Positions 43,157 through 51,944 are shown, numbered from the stretch's first letter. The stretch is 55,396 nucleotides of DNA from Oscillospiraceae bacterium (GCA_015065805.1 SVPN01000008.1:1-55396); one strand, 5' to 3'. Notes: generated from the letters alone by a model not told the origin. Program-made: numbers and translations.

Positions 43157-45256
43157 TCACTTGATCGATGAACGGTGGATCTCACCGTCTTGTATGGTCC
43201 ACACACAATCCGCACATTGCAACACAGCAGGACGGTGCGAAATAAACAGGATCGTGCGATCGGTCAGCGAACGCAAATTGGCAAGCACCTGCTTTTCGGT
43301 CGCTTCATCAAGCGCAGAGGTACATTCATCCAGAAGCAACACAGGAGCATCACTGAGCAATGCCCTGGCAATGGCAACACGCTGGAGCTGACCCTCGGAC
43401 AAGCCGTAGCCTCGCTCACCGATCACCGTGTGAATACCGTTCGGAAGCGCTTGAATCACCTTCGTCAAGCAGGCAAGCGACAGCACCCGGGAAAGTCGTT
43501 CCTCCGTGACGTGTTCACTTCCGAATGTAATGTTCTCACGCAGTGTTCCCGAAAGCAACATATTCCCTTGCGGGACAAAGGAAAACATTCGACGGGTCGC
43601 GGCAGTGATCGGCACTGTCTGCGAGTCTGCAGTGAATGTCATTGTGCCCTTATCGGGCAGTACGAGTCCCAAAAGCAGCTTGACGATCGTTGTCTTGCCC
43701 ATTCCCGAAGTACCGACCAAAACGGCAAATTCGCCCTTTTTAAGCGTCGCACTGGCGTTCACAAGAATCGGGCGATCGTCTTCATAGGCAAACGAGACAT
43801 CCGACAGCTGTAACGAAGTAAACTGCTCTTTATCCACGGTCTGTACCTGCGCATCTGTCTTTTCATCGGGCAGAAGCATCAGCTCGTGCAAGCGTTCGGC
43901 AGACGCCAGCATCGCCATAATCTGCGGCAACACGCCCGTAGCCGAACGGAACGGCGCGCGGATCTGTTCGAGCAACTGTAAAAGGGTGGCAAACAAACCA
44001 ACCGACATCGCCGCACTGCCGATCACACCCGCTACGCGTAAAATACCCCACGCAAGACCGGCGTAATACGCAAAGGTGAAGCCGGTGTAGATCGCCGTAT
44101 TGCCGATGTTGGCAAACAGATTGCGTTTGACCTGCTTTTTAAAGTTATCCTGCTGATAGTCACCTAACTTTTCCACCACAGCCTGATCGTTGACAAACGA
44201 TTTGATGACCAGCATATTCTCAAGGCATTCCTGCAGATAGGAACGGGTTTTACCTTCGGTTTCCTGGCATTGCTTATGTAAGGCTTTATAAAAGCGACCG
44301 AAAAACTGAACAAGCGTTGCCACGATCACGGCGCCGACAAGCAAAACGGAGGTAAACACGGGTTCCATAAACAATAACAGTCCGAGACCGCCGACAAGTT
44401 TGATCACCGTTGCCGCTGACTGCGGAATCAACGTGATGGAGGTATCCACAACAATCTGGATATCACTCGTCAGGCGGTTCATCACTTCACCTGAATGAAT
44501 ATCCTGCAACGCGGTGTATTGCTTGGAAAGGAGCTCTTTGAACAGATCCTGCCGCAGTTCGTTTCGCAACTGTCCCGTCGCGCGGACACGAAGATTGCTG
44601 TAAAGAATATTGCAGACAGCCACAAAGCTCATCAACGCAAACAGGATCCAGAACCATACGGCAAAATCGTGCAATTCGCCGCCAAGCGTTTTGTCAATAA
44701 CACGACCGGAAGCCAGTGCCATTCCCAATGTCGCCACGGCGCTGAAGCACGAACACAGGCACATCAGCAATATCGGCACAAGACGTTTTTTCAGATAGAC
44801 AAAAAAGAAGCGGTACGCCGAGCTTTTTTTCTTCGGTTGACCTGCTCGGTATTTGGAAATTGCCGCGCGGAACACGCGGCTGTTCAGGCGCTTACGCCCT
44901 TCCTTGCGGATACGCGCCAACGGCACCGTTTTGCCGTCTTTTTCATAGGAGATCACCTGAGCGATCAAGGCGCATTTAGGGACGTTCTGCTCGATCACCA
45001 CCTGGTTATCGCCGCAAAAATCCACGCTGTCCGCATAGACCTCCACCACACGATGCAACACATACTGACCGTCATGGCGGCGGTACAGCAAAATATCACC
45101 GCGTTCAACGGAAGAGATCTGTGCTAACGTAACGCCATCCTTGGGACGAAGAAGCGGCATCATACTGGTGCCGGTCACCGGGATCGTGATCGTTTGCCCA
45201 CGCGAAAATGCTTCATTGATCAGCGGTACAATATCCTGAAACGCCACCGACGCCAT
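43157..45256 (-). CDS. ABC exporter with N-terminal signal-peptidase-like (S24/S26) domain
   Basis: 699 residues from ATG 45256 (GGGAGGAG upstream). Residues 1-~105 are an S26-like peptidase domain: TGTSMMPLL (Ser31), GDILLYRR, VLHRVVEV (His68) and CGDN (Asp83), the Ser/His pattern of ER/SipW-type signal peptidases, without membrane anchor. Residues ~155-440 are a six-helix ABC exporter domain (VPILLMCLCSCFSAVATLGM onward). The NBD has Walker A GTSGMGKTT, signature LSEGQLQR, Walker B LLLDECTSALD and H-loop ISHR. It likely exports and perhaps trims a peptide (inference), analogous in plan to C39-peptidase bacteriocin exporters but with an unrelated protease fold. Confidence 0.9.
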   Translation of the reverse strand: MASVAFQDIVPLINEAFSRGQTITIPVTGTSMMPLLRPKDGVTLAQISSVERGDILLYRRHDGQYVLHRVVEVYADSVDFCGDNQVVIEQNVPKCALIAQVISYEKDGKTVPLARIRKEGRKRLNSRVFRAAISKYRAGQPKKKSSAYRFFFVYLKKRLVPILLMCLCSCFSAVATLGMALASGRVIDKTLGGELHDFAVWFWILFALMSFVAVCNILYSNLRVRATGQLRNELRQDLFKELLSKQYTALQDIHSGEVMNRLTSDIQIVVDTSITLIPQSAATVIKLVGGLGLLLFMEPVFTSVLLVGAVIVATLVQFFGRFYKALHKQCQETEGKTRSYLQECLENMLVIKSFVNDQAVVEKLGDYQQDNFKKQVKRNLFANIGNTAIYTGFTFAYYAGLAWGILRVAGVIGSAAMSVGLFATLLQLLEQIRAPFRSATGVLPQIMAMLASAERLHELMLLPDEKTDAQVQTVDKEQFTSLQLSDVSFAYEDDRPILVNASATLKKGEFAVLVGTSGMGKTTIVKLLLGLVLPDKGTMTFTADSQTVPITAATRRMFSFVPQGNMLLSGTLRENITFGSEHVTEERLSRVLSLACLTKVIQALPNGIHTVIGERGYGLSEGQLQRVAIARALLSDAPVLLLDECTSALDEATEKQVLANLRSLTDRTILFISHRPAVLQCADCVWTIQDGEIHRSSIK

Positions 45257-45297
45257 CTCTTCTCCTCCCTTCACCTGTTATTCACATACTACCTTAT

Positions 45298-45326
45298 ATT
45301 ATACTGAACACTGCGTGTGATGTCAA
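45298..45326 (-). promoter_or_regulatory. Consensus promoter of the peptidase-ABC operon
   Basis: Minus strand: -35 TTGACA (45326-45321), 17-base spacer, -10 TATAAT (45303-45298), a perfect sigma-A consensus. Confidence 0.88.
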
Positions 45327-45345
45327 GTTTGGTTTGACATCACAC
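45315..45345. promoter_or_regulatory. Palindrome joining two divergent -35 elements
   Basis: GTGTGATGTCAA (45315-45326) and TTGACATCACAC (45334-45345), 7-base spacer. Each half holds one -35 hexamer, but symmetry extends six bases further into both spacers, as expected for a dimeric repressor or activator site. Confidence 0.7.
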
Positions 45346-45362
45346 GGCTTTTCTGTTACACT
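45334..45362 (+). promoter_or_regulatory. Promoter of nth
   Basis: -35 TTGACA (45334-45339), 17-base spacer, -10 TACACT (45357-45362). Confidence 0.75.
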
Positions 45363-45382
45363 TTTGACAGTAGGTGATGATT

Positions 45383-46027
45383 ATGGCAAAAATGACTAAG
45401 AAACAGCAACGCGCTCTTCAGGCTGTGGAAGCGTTAAAGACGCTTTACCCGGATGCCGTTTGTTCCTTAACAGCGGCGAACGCCTTTGAACTACTGGTTG
45501 CGGTGCGGCTTTCCGCACAATGCACCGATGCACGTGTCAATCTGGTGACCCCCGCTTTATTCGCACGCTTTCCCGATGCACAATCGCTGGCAGCGGCGGA
45601 TATCCGTGAAGTGGAAGAACTCATCCGCTCGTGCGGATTATATAAGACCAAAGCCAAGGATCTTGTTGCTATGGCAAATATGCTCATTGATGTTCATAAC
45701 GGCAATATCCCCGATAACATAAAAGAGCTGACCGCCCTTCCCGGTGTCGGACGGAAAACTGCCAATTTGGTATGCGGAGATGTGTTCGGTGTCCCGGGAT
45801 GCGTTGTTGCCGACACACACTGCATCCGCATCTCCAACCGCTTAGGATTATGCGACAGCACCGATCCGAAGAAGGTGGAAACACAACTGCGCGCCCTGCT
45901 TCCTCCCGATGAGAGCAATGACTTTTGTCACCGTCTCGTTCTGTTCGGACGCGATATCTGCAGTGCCCGTAATCCGAAATGTACAAGCTGTCTCTTGAAT
46001 ACCGTGTGTCCGTCTGCTACTGTCTGA
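45383..46027 (+). CDS. nth: Endonuclease III
   Basis: 214 residues. Base-excision-repair glycosylase/AP lyase for oxidised pyrimidines. Helix-hairpin-helix LPGVGRKTANLV carries the catalytic lysine, VADTHCIRISNRLGL the catalytic aspartate, and the C-terminal C-X6-C-X2-C-X5-C (CSARNPKCTSCLLNTVC) the [4Fe-4S] cluster. Start chosen at ATG 45383 (MAKMTKKQ) with AGGTGA upstream; GTG 45374 and ATG 45377 are in-frame alternatives. Confidence 0.95.
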   Translation: MAKMTKKQQRALQAVEALKTLYPDAVCSLTAANAFELLVAVRLSAQCTDARVNLVTPALFARFPDAQSLAAADIREVEELIRSCGLYKTKAKDLVAMANMLIDVHNGNIPDNIKELTALPGVGRKTANLVCGDVFGVPGCVVADTHCIRISNRLGLCDSTDPKKVETQLRALLPPDESNDFCHRLVLFGRDICSARNPKCTSCLLNTVCPSATV

Positions 46028-46032
46028 ACAGC

Positions 46033-46073
46033 AACAGCGGGATTCTTCACCATCGAAGAATCCCGCTGTTTAA
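46033..46073. terminator. Bidirectional terminator between nth and the metF operon
   Basis: 16-bp stem AACAGCGGGATTCTTC/GAAGAATCCCGCTGTT with a 6-base loop, A/T-rich on both outer sides. Confidence 0.92.
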
Positions 46074-46074
46074 T

Positions 46075-46716
46075 TTATATTCTGCGAAACGCACAATCGG
46101 TTTTCCGACACATATCGCATCCTTTTGAAAAGCACACAGTCTGTTCATCGGCAATGCCGATAACCGCTGTGACCGATTTCATCGGTGTGAGCATATTGGT
46201 CCGCGTACACGAAAGTCCGATTTGTTTTGGGGCTTCAAGCATCCGCAAAACAGTTTCCTGCGTATCCAAGGGCATATCACCGTATCCGGCACTGAACCTC
46301 GGGCGAAGATATTTTGCCGACAAGGTGGATTCCAAAGAACAGCAAACCTCATCGCAATACGCTTCCAGTACTGCCGTCGCTGCCGCTTGTTCCACTACCG
46401 CAAGCGAGGGCTGAGTCAGGGTATCTCTCCTGAGCAACCGATCCACATTTGCACCAAGCGTTGCAGCAAACAGAAAGCTCTCGTTACACCCCGACAAATG
46501 CCTTGCAAGATCCGCACTCCGGACGATCAGACCGCCGAGCACCACGGTATCCTCTTCGATCCTGCAGGGTAGCCGTTGAATCAGGTAACGCGTTTTTGCC
46601 GCTTGAGAAACACGACGGATCGCTTGTTCGGCAAGTGCCGTCAAGGATTCATCGGGTACAGCATTTCCAACGCCTAAATACCGAAATGTTTCGGCTATCA
46701 ATTCCTGCACGCTCAT
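46075..46716 (-). CDS. MetH activation-domain-like protein (vitamin B12-dependent methionine synthase activation)
   Basis: 213 residues. Stand-alone version of the S-adenosylmethionine-binding reactivation domain of cobalamin-dependent methionine synthase: RPRFSAGYGDMPLDTQ and MLTPMKSVTAVIGI are the characteristic blocks, and the C-terminal CDMCRKTDCAFR is typical of clostridial versions. Overlaps metF by 4 bases, so methyl-THF supply and MetH repair are co-expressed. metH itself is not in the window. Confidence 0.9.
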   Translation of the reverse strand: MSVQELIAETFRYLGVGNAVPDESLTALAEQAIRRVSQAAKTRYLIQRLPCRIEEDTVVLGGLIVRSADLARHLSGCNESFLFAATLGANVDRLLRRDTLTQPSLAVVEQAAATAVLEAYCDEVCCSLESTLSAKYLRPRFSAGYGDMPLDTQETVLRMLEAPKQIGLSCTRTNMLTPMKSVTAVIGIADEQTVCFSKGCDMCRKTDCAFRRI

Positions 46717-47582
46717 TTGAGGATCTCCGATAAATTCGACAAAATCGCCGCCGCCACATCGGGTTTGTTCATCGTATACAGATGCACTGCCGAAATCCCG
46801 TTTGCAAACAGATCGATGATCTGCTCCGTCGCATACGCAATACCCGCTTGCTTCATCGCCGCAGGATCGTCACCGAATTTATCCACGATCATACGGAAAC
46901 GCGACGGAAGCGAGGTCCCTGACAATTCACAGGAGCGCGCGATCTGACGGCTGTTGGTAACCGGCATCACTCCGGGAACAACGGGGATCTGGATACCGTT
47001 GTCCCGCAAACGATACAAAAAGCTGTACAGTACACTGTTATCGAAAAACATCTGGGTTGTCAGGAAATCACAGCCGCTTTCCACCTTGCGCTTCAGGTTG
47101 GACAGATCCTGCGCACGGTCACGGCATTCCACGTGACCCTCGGGGTAGCACGCAGCACCGATACAAAAGCCCCCGAAATCACGAATATCTCTCACCAATG
47201 CATCGGCATAGGGATACTCCCCTTCTATATCCGACGGCATATCCTTCGGGCGGTCACCGCGAAGAGCCAAAACATTTTCAATTCCCGCCTCACGGAGTTC
47301 CGACAGACGCTTACGGATATCGTCCTTGGTTGCGCCGATACAGGTCAGATGTGCAAGAGGTGTCACGCCTTTTCGGGCAATGCCTTTGGCGATTTCCACG
47401 GTATTTTTTGAATTACCGCCTCCCGCACCGTAAGTAACGCTCATAAACGACGGTTTCATATCGGCTATTGAATCGATCGCCTGACGAATGGGCTCCACAT
47501 CCGTATTGGGCTTGGGAGGAAACACCTCAAACGACAGCATACGCTTATTCGCGTTGAGCAAGGTATCAATTCTCATACTCAC
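46713..47582 (-). CDS. metF: 5,10-methylenetetrahydrofolate reductase
   Basis: 289 residues. Flavin-dependent TIM barrel reducing methylene-THF to methyl-THF. Conserved LSFEVFPPKPNTD with the catalytic glutamate, MSVTYGAGGG, HLTCIGATKDDI, LALRGDRPKD and FLTTQMFFDNSVLYSFL are all present. No separate MetV-type gene is adjacent. GAGGTG precedes the start. Confidence 0.96.
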   Translation of the reverse strand: MSMRIDTLLNANKRMLSFEVFPPKPNTDVEPIRQAIDSIADMKPSFMSVTYGAGGGNSKNTVEIAKGIARKGVTPLAHLTCIGATKDDIRKRLSELREAGIENVLALRGDRPKDMPSDIEGEYPYADALVRDIRDFGGFCIGAACYPEGHVECRDRAQDLSNLKRKVESGCDFLTTQMFFDNSVLYSFLYRLRDNGIQIPVVPGVMPVTNSRQIARSCELSGTSLPSRFRMIVDKFGDDPAAMKQAGIAYATEQIIDLFANGISAVHLYTMNKPDVAAAILSNLSEILK

Positions 47583-47593
47583 ACCTCAAATCA

Positions 47594-47628
47594 AGAAAAT
47601 TGCCGCCGCGAACAAGTCGAGGCGGCAA
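47594..47628 (-). terminator. Terminator of the wzz-cpsD-srtB-LCP operon
   Basis: TTGCCGCC (47600-47607) pairs with GGCGGCAA (47621-47628), extendable inward, and a U-rich tail follows on the minus strand. It lies ~40 bases after the LCP stop and just ahead of metF. Confidence 0.8.
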
Positions 47629-47665
47629 AGGAACGCTGTATTATCCGCATAACAATGCAAAACGA

Positions 47666-48670
47666 TTATTCCGCGCTTGTCCAGAACAGCTCCAGAACCA
47701 TCTGTTGCAACGCATCATCATCAACGTGAAACTCCATAAACTGCTCACCCTTTACGGAATCACCGGGAATATCCAGAATACCGCAAGAGGTATAGGTCGT
47801 CAAGCAATTCGCGAGTTCATCTAATTTTTCCGCATCCATATCACTGATAAAATCATCGGCGATTTTCAGCGAAGTACGCGTGATGAAATCCTTATCCTTT
47901 TCAAGGGATGCTTGCAACGCCGACATCCACGCCGTCATATACTGACGTTGACGCTTCATACGGCTGATGTTGGTGCTGTCCTCTAATTGACCGCGATACT
48001 GCACATATGCGGTCGCCTGTTCACCGTTCAGTGTAACCGTCTCACCCTTTTTGAACGAACCGTCCAGCATAGAGAAGTCATCCATCAGCTCAAGAGTCAC
48101 ACCGCCGACAGCATCGTTCAACGTTGAAATGGCGCTCATACGGATCGTTGCAAAATGAGGGATCTCCGTGTCAAACAGGAGATTGGACACCGCCTTCGTT
48201 GTATTGCGGGAGCTATCGTTCTCCCCTGTTCCGTATGCGTGAGACATCGCAATCTGTGCGGTTATCATACCGCCGTTTTCACCCGTAACACCGAGTGTCT
48301 GAAAAGCGGCCATCGTATCACGATTGATCTGCAAGGACGTGTATGTACGCGCCTGATGATCCAGAACCACAAGCATCAGCAAATCCGCTTGTTGTCCGTT
48401 CACATAGCTGTTACCCGAAGGCTTCTCATAGGAATCGATGCCTATAAACAGCACCGACTCCATATGATCCTTCTGAACATATTTTTTTCCGCCCACATAA
48501 ATCTCTGCCCGTTCCTGTGTTGACGGAGAATTCCCCTCAGGATTTTGAGTGCCCGTACGGAATTCCCATTGCTTCAGGAAGAACAAGCCCAATGCAAACA
48601 GGAAAACAATCAGCAGTGCCGTTATACCGGCAACCACTCTTTTTTTGGAGAGATAGAAAGGCTTACTCAT
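47666..48670 (-). CDS. LytR-CpsA-Psr (LCP) family protein
   Basis: 334 residues. N-terminal transmembrane helix (VVAGITALLIVFLFALGLFF), then an extracytoplasmic LCP domain: VLFIGIDSYE, QADLLMLVVLDHQ, SLQINRDTM, and the later MKRQRQYMTAWM arginines. LCP enzymes transfer lipid-linked glycopolymers to peptidoglycan. Usual LCP catalytic arginines are at the INRDT position and in the RxKRQ segment. Last gene of the operon with sortase and tyrosine kinase. Confidence 0.9.
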   Translation of the reverse strand: MSKPFYLSKKRVVAGITALLIVFLFALGLFFLKQWEFRTGTQNPEGNSPSTQERAEIYVGGKKYVQKDHMESVLFIGIDSYEKPSGNSYVNGQQADLLMLVVLDHQARTYTSLQINRDTMAAFQTLGVTGENGGMITAQIAMSHAYGTGENDSSRNTTKAVSNLLFDTEIPHFATIRMSAISTLNDAVGGVTLELMDDFSMLDGSFKKGETVTLNGEQATAYVQYRGQLEDSTNISRMKRQRQYMTAWMSALQASLEKDKDFITRTSLKIADDFISDMDAEKLDELANCLTTYTSCGILDIPGDSVKGEQFMEFHVDDDALQQMVLELFWTSAE

Positions 48671-48678
48671 CGTCGCAA

Positions 48679-49431
48679 TCAGACCTTCTGCTTCTTAGCT
48701 ACAACGGCAAACACAACCGCCGCCACAGCAAATGCCGAACCGATCACCACATAAAGCATCGTGAAGTCACCGGTGGTCGGAGACGAAACACCGGGATCGT
48801 CGGGATTGACATCCACCGACGTCGCGCTCTTCAGGAACGCCACAACGCCGCTCTTCGAGATCGTCAGCGTATAGGTACCGTCACCGTTATCGACCCAGTT
48901 TTCGCCGAACAGTGCATCCCATTTGTCGCCGTCTTGCTTAAGAGCAAGAATGATGTCTTCGGTCACTTCGAAGGTGATCTGAAGCTCACCGCCCTCTTCA
49001 AGATACTTCTCATATTCCTCATCGATATAAATGTGAATCAGATCGTTGATCACCAGATCATCGGGATCCACATCTTCACCGATCTGATCGAGAATTTCCT
49101 CAAGATCCTTGATCAGCTCTTCAAGATCCTCCACCGATTTCAGCTCATCATACGCACCGTTCAGCTCTTCACCGATAGAAGGAGGCTCAGCGGTGTCAGC
49201 ACCCTCAAGAGGCGTGACGATAATCGCCGTGCCGGGAACGGGAATCACCGTGCCGTCAGGCATAATGATCACGCCGACAGCGGGCGTGCCGTCTTCGGTG
49301 GGCTTCTCCACAACGCCGGGAGCAGGCTTCACTTCGGCACTGGGAACAAAGTCACTCTTTGCAGCCATAACAGGCATCATAAGAGTGGCAAGCATCGCCA
49401 AAGCGAGCAATACGGTCATAATTTTTTTCAT
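48679..49431 (-). CDS. Probable sortase B substrate with C-terminal SPTTG sorting signal
   Basis: 250 residues. Signal peptide MKKIMTVLLALAMLATLMMP, a proline-rich head, an acidic helical middle (DLEELIKDLEEILDQIGEDV), a beta segment ending near DGTYTLTISKSGVVAFL, then SPTTG, a hydrophobic helix (LYVVIGSAFAVAAVVFAVV) and the basic tail KKQKV. This is a cell-wall sorting signal with an SPTTG variant in place of LPXTG/NPQTN. The adjacent class B sortase gene makes the pairing convincing. Confidence 0.88.
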   Translation of the reverse strand: MKKIMTVLLALAMLATLMMPVMAAKSDFVPSAEVKPAPGVVEKPTEDGTPAVGVIIMPDGTVIPVPGTAIIVTPLEGADTAEPPSIGEELNGAYDELKSVEDLEELIKDLEEILDQIGEDVDPDDLVINDLIHIYIDEEYEKYLEEGGELQITFEVTEDIILALKQDGDKWDALFGENWVDNGDGTYTLTISKSGVVAFLKSATSVDVNPDDPGVSSPTTGDFTMLYVVIGSAFAVAAVVFAVVAKKQKV

Positions 49432-49485
49432 AAGGAATCATCCTTTCCTAAATATACTGTTTCGTTTATAATATCTGATGACTCA

Positions 49486-50271
49486 TCAGCTATTATCCTT
49501 ACACACCCCTATCACAAGATAACGATAGCGGTTATCACCCGACAAGCAGGTGGACAGCACCAGCACCTGATCTCCGAAAACAGGTTTACGATCTTCAATC
49601 AGAACGGCACTGAGCTTTCTTGTGGAATAGATATCGTTTATAAACAATTCAAATGCCGATCGTTTCTGAAACTGATAATAGTGTAACAAATGCATCCGAC
49701 TGTACGGTAACGCAGCAAAGATCTCAAAATGCATTTCCCGATCGGGAAGATAAACAGTGATATCGTCATTTTCCAGCAGGAAATCGCGATCCCAATACAG
49801 TGATTGAAATTCACCGAACATTTCCCCCGAAGCCATATTGTGCCCGTAAAGCACTGTCACGGGATCGGTAAAATCAAGAGAATTGTACCGATGCTCGGAA
49901 AAGATCGCACCGTTAATATTGTAGTCGCCGTCACTGTCGTGATCCAGGTAGAAGCTGTCATCCGTCGGACTCTGTACAACAGGATAATCTACAGGAGTAC
50001 CGTTGATGCGGATCCACGCGTAAATATCGCTGTTTTCCTTTTGAAGAGACTCGAAATCAACAGGGCTTACATACGGAACTGTTGTGGTGGTTGTCGGTGC
50101 TTCCGATTGCACAAATGTCGTTGCAGTCGTTTGTGATGCGGTCGTCGTTGTCGGTGCATAGGTGTTGGTCGAGGGCGTTTGCTGCGATGAAAACGCAACC
50201 GCAAAGCATGCCACCGCAAGCGCTACGCAAAGCACCGCCGCAATCCAATATACAGCACGTCGCATATTCAT
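49486..50271 (-). CDS. srtB: Class B sortase
   Basis: 261 residues. N-terminal membrane helix (VYWIAAVLCVALAVACFAVA), a Thr-rich spacer with many consecutive Thr, then the sortase fold: DIYAWIRINGTPVDYPVVQ (SrtB signature), catalytic His in VLYGHNM, Cys in LVLSTC, Arg in DNRYRYLV. It covalently attaches substrates to peptidoglycan cross-bridges or joins pilin-like subunits. Start 50271 has GGAAGG 6 bases upstream, 2 bases after cpsD. Confidence 0.94.
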   Translation of the reverse strand: MNMRRAVYWIAAVLCVALAVACFAVAFSSQQTPSTNTYAPTTTTASQTTATTFVQSEAPTTTTTVPYVSPVDFESLQKENSDIYAWIRINGTPVDYPVVQSPTDDSFYLDHDSDGDYNINGAIFSEHRYNSLDFTDPVTVLYGHNMASGEMFGEFQSLYWDRDFLLENDDITVYLPDREMHFEIFAALPYSRMHLLHYYQFQKRSAFELFINDIYSTRKLSAVLIEDRKPVFGDQVLVLSTCLSGDNRYRYLVIGVCKDNS

Positions 50272-50273
50272 AC

Positions 50274-51035
50274 TCAGCCTTCCGATTCACCCGGACGGTC
50301 AGTCTCACCGTAGCCGTAGCCGTAACCATAGCCGTAACCGCGTTTATAGTACTTCTTGCGGTAGTAGCCTTTTCCTTCTTGTCCGGCGCAGGTGTACACA
50401 AAGCCCAGAATTTTGTCGTGAACGACCTGAAGCTGACGCATTGTATCGTGCAATGCGTGGCGGGTACAAACCCCCTGTCGCACAACCACAATCAGACCGT
50501 CAACCAGATTAGCGGCAACCAGCGCATCCGAAACAGCGGTAACCGGCGGCAAGTCGATCAAAACAAATTCGTAATCTGCCGAAAGCGATTCAACCGCCAA
50601 ACGCATCCGTTCCGAGCAAAGAAGCTCCGAGGGGTTCGGGGGAATATCGCCGGCAGGGATCACCGATAAGTTCTCGTGGATCGTCGAGGTGCGAAGAACC
50701 TCCGAAGGAACCGCACGTCCGACGATCAGATTGGAAAGACCCGGAGAACCGTCAAACTGTAAGCGACGTGCAATCGTCGGACGACGCATATCGCACTCAA
50801 TCAAAACAACCTTCTTTCCCGATTCTGCCAGTGCATACGCTAAGTTGATCGAGGTTGTACTTTTACCTTCACTGACAGTGGAGCTGGTGATGCCGATCAC
50901 GTGACCTTGTCCCTCGGGAGCAAAAAACATCAGATTGGTACGAAGCAACTTATAGGCTTCCGAAGCGGCAAAGCTCAAATCTTTGCCGAAGTGATGCTTT
51001 TCGTTGGAGGTTGCAGAACGTTTTGTTTTTGCCAT
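50274..51035 (-). CDS. CpsD/CapB-type tyrosine autokinase
   Basis: 253 residues. BY-kinase ATPase: Walker A is the variant SSTVSEGKSTTSINLAYALA, Walker A' VVLIECDMRRPTI, Walker B FVLIDLPPV. The C-terminus carries a tyrosine cluster (GYYRKKYYKRGYGYGYGYGY), the autophosphorylation tail. It works with a membrane Wzz-like activator encoded just upstream. The GYGY tail comes from a 6-base DNA repeat likely to slip in length. Confidence 0.94.
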   Translation of the reverse strand: MAKTKRSATSNEKHHFGKDLSFAASEAYKLLRTNLMFFAPEGQGHVIGITSSTVSEGKSTTSINLAYALAESGKKVVLIECDMRRPTIARRLQFDGSPGLSNLIVGRAVPSEVLRTSTIHENLSVIPAGDIPPNPSELLCSERMRLAVESLSADYEFVLIDLPPVTAVSDALVAANLVDGLIVVVRQGVCTRHALHDTMRQLQVVHDKILGFVYTCAGQEGKGYYRKKYYKRGYGYGYGYGYGETDRPGESEG

Positions 51036-51040
51036 AAACG

Positions 51041-51805
51041 TCAGCCCTCCCTTCGGTTGCTGCTGTAGTAATAAGTACTCTTTTTCTTTGAAGGATGCTC
51101 ATCCAGATCGGGAATAATCGCCAGAATCGGAATATCCGAGAAGGTCTGCAACAAATAATCCTCAGAACGGATGTACTGATCCATCATTTCGAAAATCAAA
51201 ATCGCCGCGGCACTGAGAAGAAAACCGATAACCAATCCAAGCGCCGTTTTATTGGTAACGTTCGGGGCACTCTTCACAGAAGGAACCACCGCATAGTCGA
51301 CCACGCGCACCGAGCTTCCCTGCATAATGTCCTCGATCTTCTCGGGAAGAATGCGACAGATCGCATTGGCGATCTGTTCGGATTCGTTGGGATCGTAACA
51401 AGTCACGCGGACCTCAAAAATCTCCGTCTGATTCACCGATTCCGCATCGATCATCCCTTTGATATCCGTATAGGAATACGGGACACCCGTCTGCGTGATC
51501 ACCTCATTGAGAACCGTGCGGCTTTTCAAAATGATCATATAGGTGTTAACAAGGCTTTTTGCCGCTGTGATTTCCGTAGAGGAAATGCTCAGCGAAGTAT
51601 TACCGACGGAAATGGACGAGTTGTTGACATACAGCATCGCTTTCGCGGTAAAGCGCTCGGGCACAATAAATTTTGTGTACCAGAACATACTGCCGCCGCA
51701 CACGATCATCGCAAGCAGAATGATCCAAAGGCGTTTCCAAAGAGCTTTCAGCAGTTGTATCGGATCAATCTCAAGATATTCTTTATCTTTTTCGTTTTTT
51801 TCCAT
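51041..51805 (-). CDS. Wzz/YveK-family chain-length determinant, activator of the tyrosine kinase
   Basis: 254 residues from ATG 51805 (GGAAGGAG upstream). Two transmembrane helices (LWIILLAMIVCGGSMFWYT and LGLVIGFLLSAAAILIFEMM) flank an extracytoplasmic Wzz domain; the C-terminal tail ends DIPILAIIPDLDEHPS. It regulates polysaccharide chain length and activates the CpsD kinase. First gene of the operon. No glycosyltransferase, flippase or polymerase genes are nearby. Confidence 0.92.
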   Translation of the reverse strand: MEKNEKDKEYLEIDPIQLLKALWKRLWIILLAMIVCGGSMFWYTKFIVPERFTAKAMLYVNNSSISVGNTSLSISSTEITAAKSLVNTYMIILKSRTVLNEVITQTGVPYSYTDIKGMIDAESVNQTEIFEVRVTCYDPNESEQIANAICRILPEKIEDIMQGSSVRVVDYAVVPSVKSAPNVTNKTALGLVIGFLLSAAAILIFEMMDQYIRSEDYLLQTFSDIPILAIIPDLDEHPSKKKSTYYYSSNRREG

Positions 51806-51864
51806 TCTTCTTCTCCTTCCCCAAAAGCTGATACTTCTCCGTATACACACTTATAATCATATCT

Positions 51865-51892
51865 ATTTTATCACATCTTTAGTATTTGTCAA
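51865..51892 (-). promoter_or_regulatory. Promoter of the wzz-cpsD-srtB-LCP operon
   Basis: Minus strand: -35 TTGACA (51892-51887), 16-base spacer, -10 TAAAAT (51870-51865). Confidence 0.7.
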
Positions 51893-51944
51893 TGTTTTCA
51901 CGGCTTTTTTCGTAAAATTCCCGAGAATATCCCTAAAAAACGTC

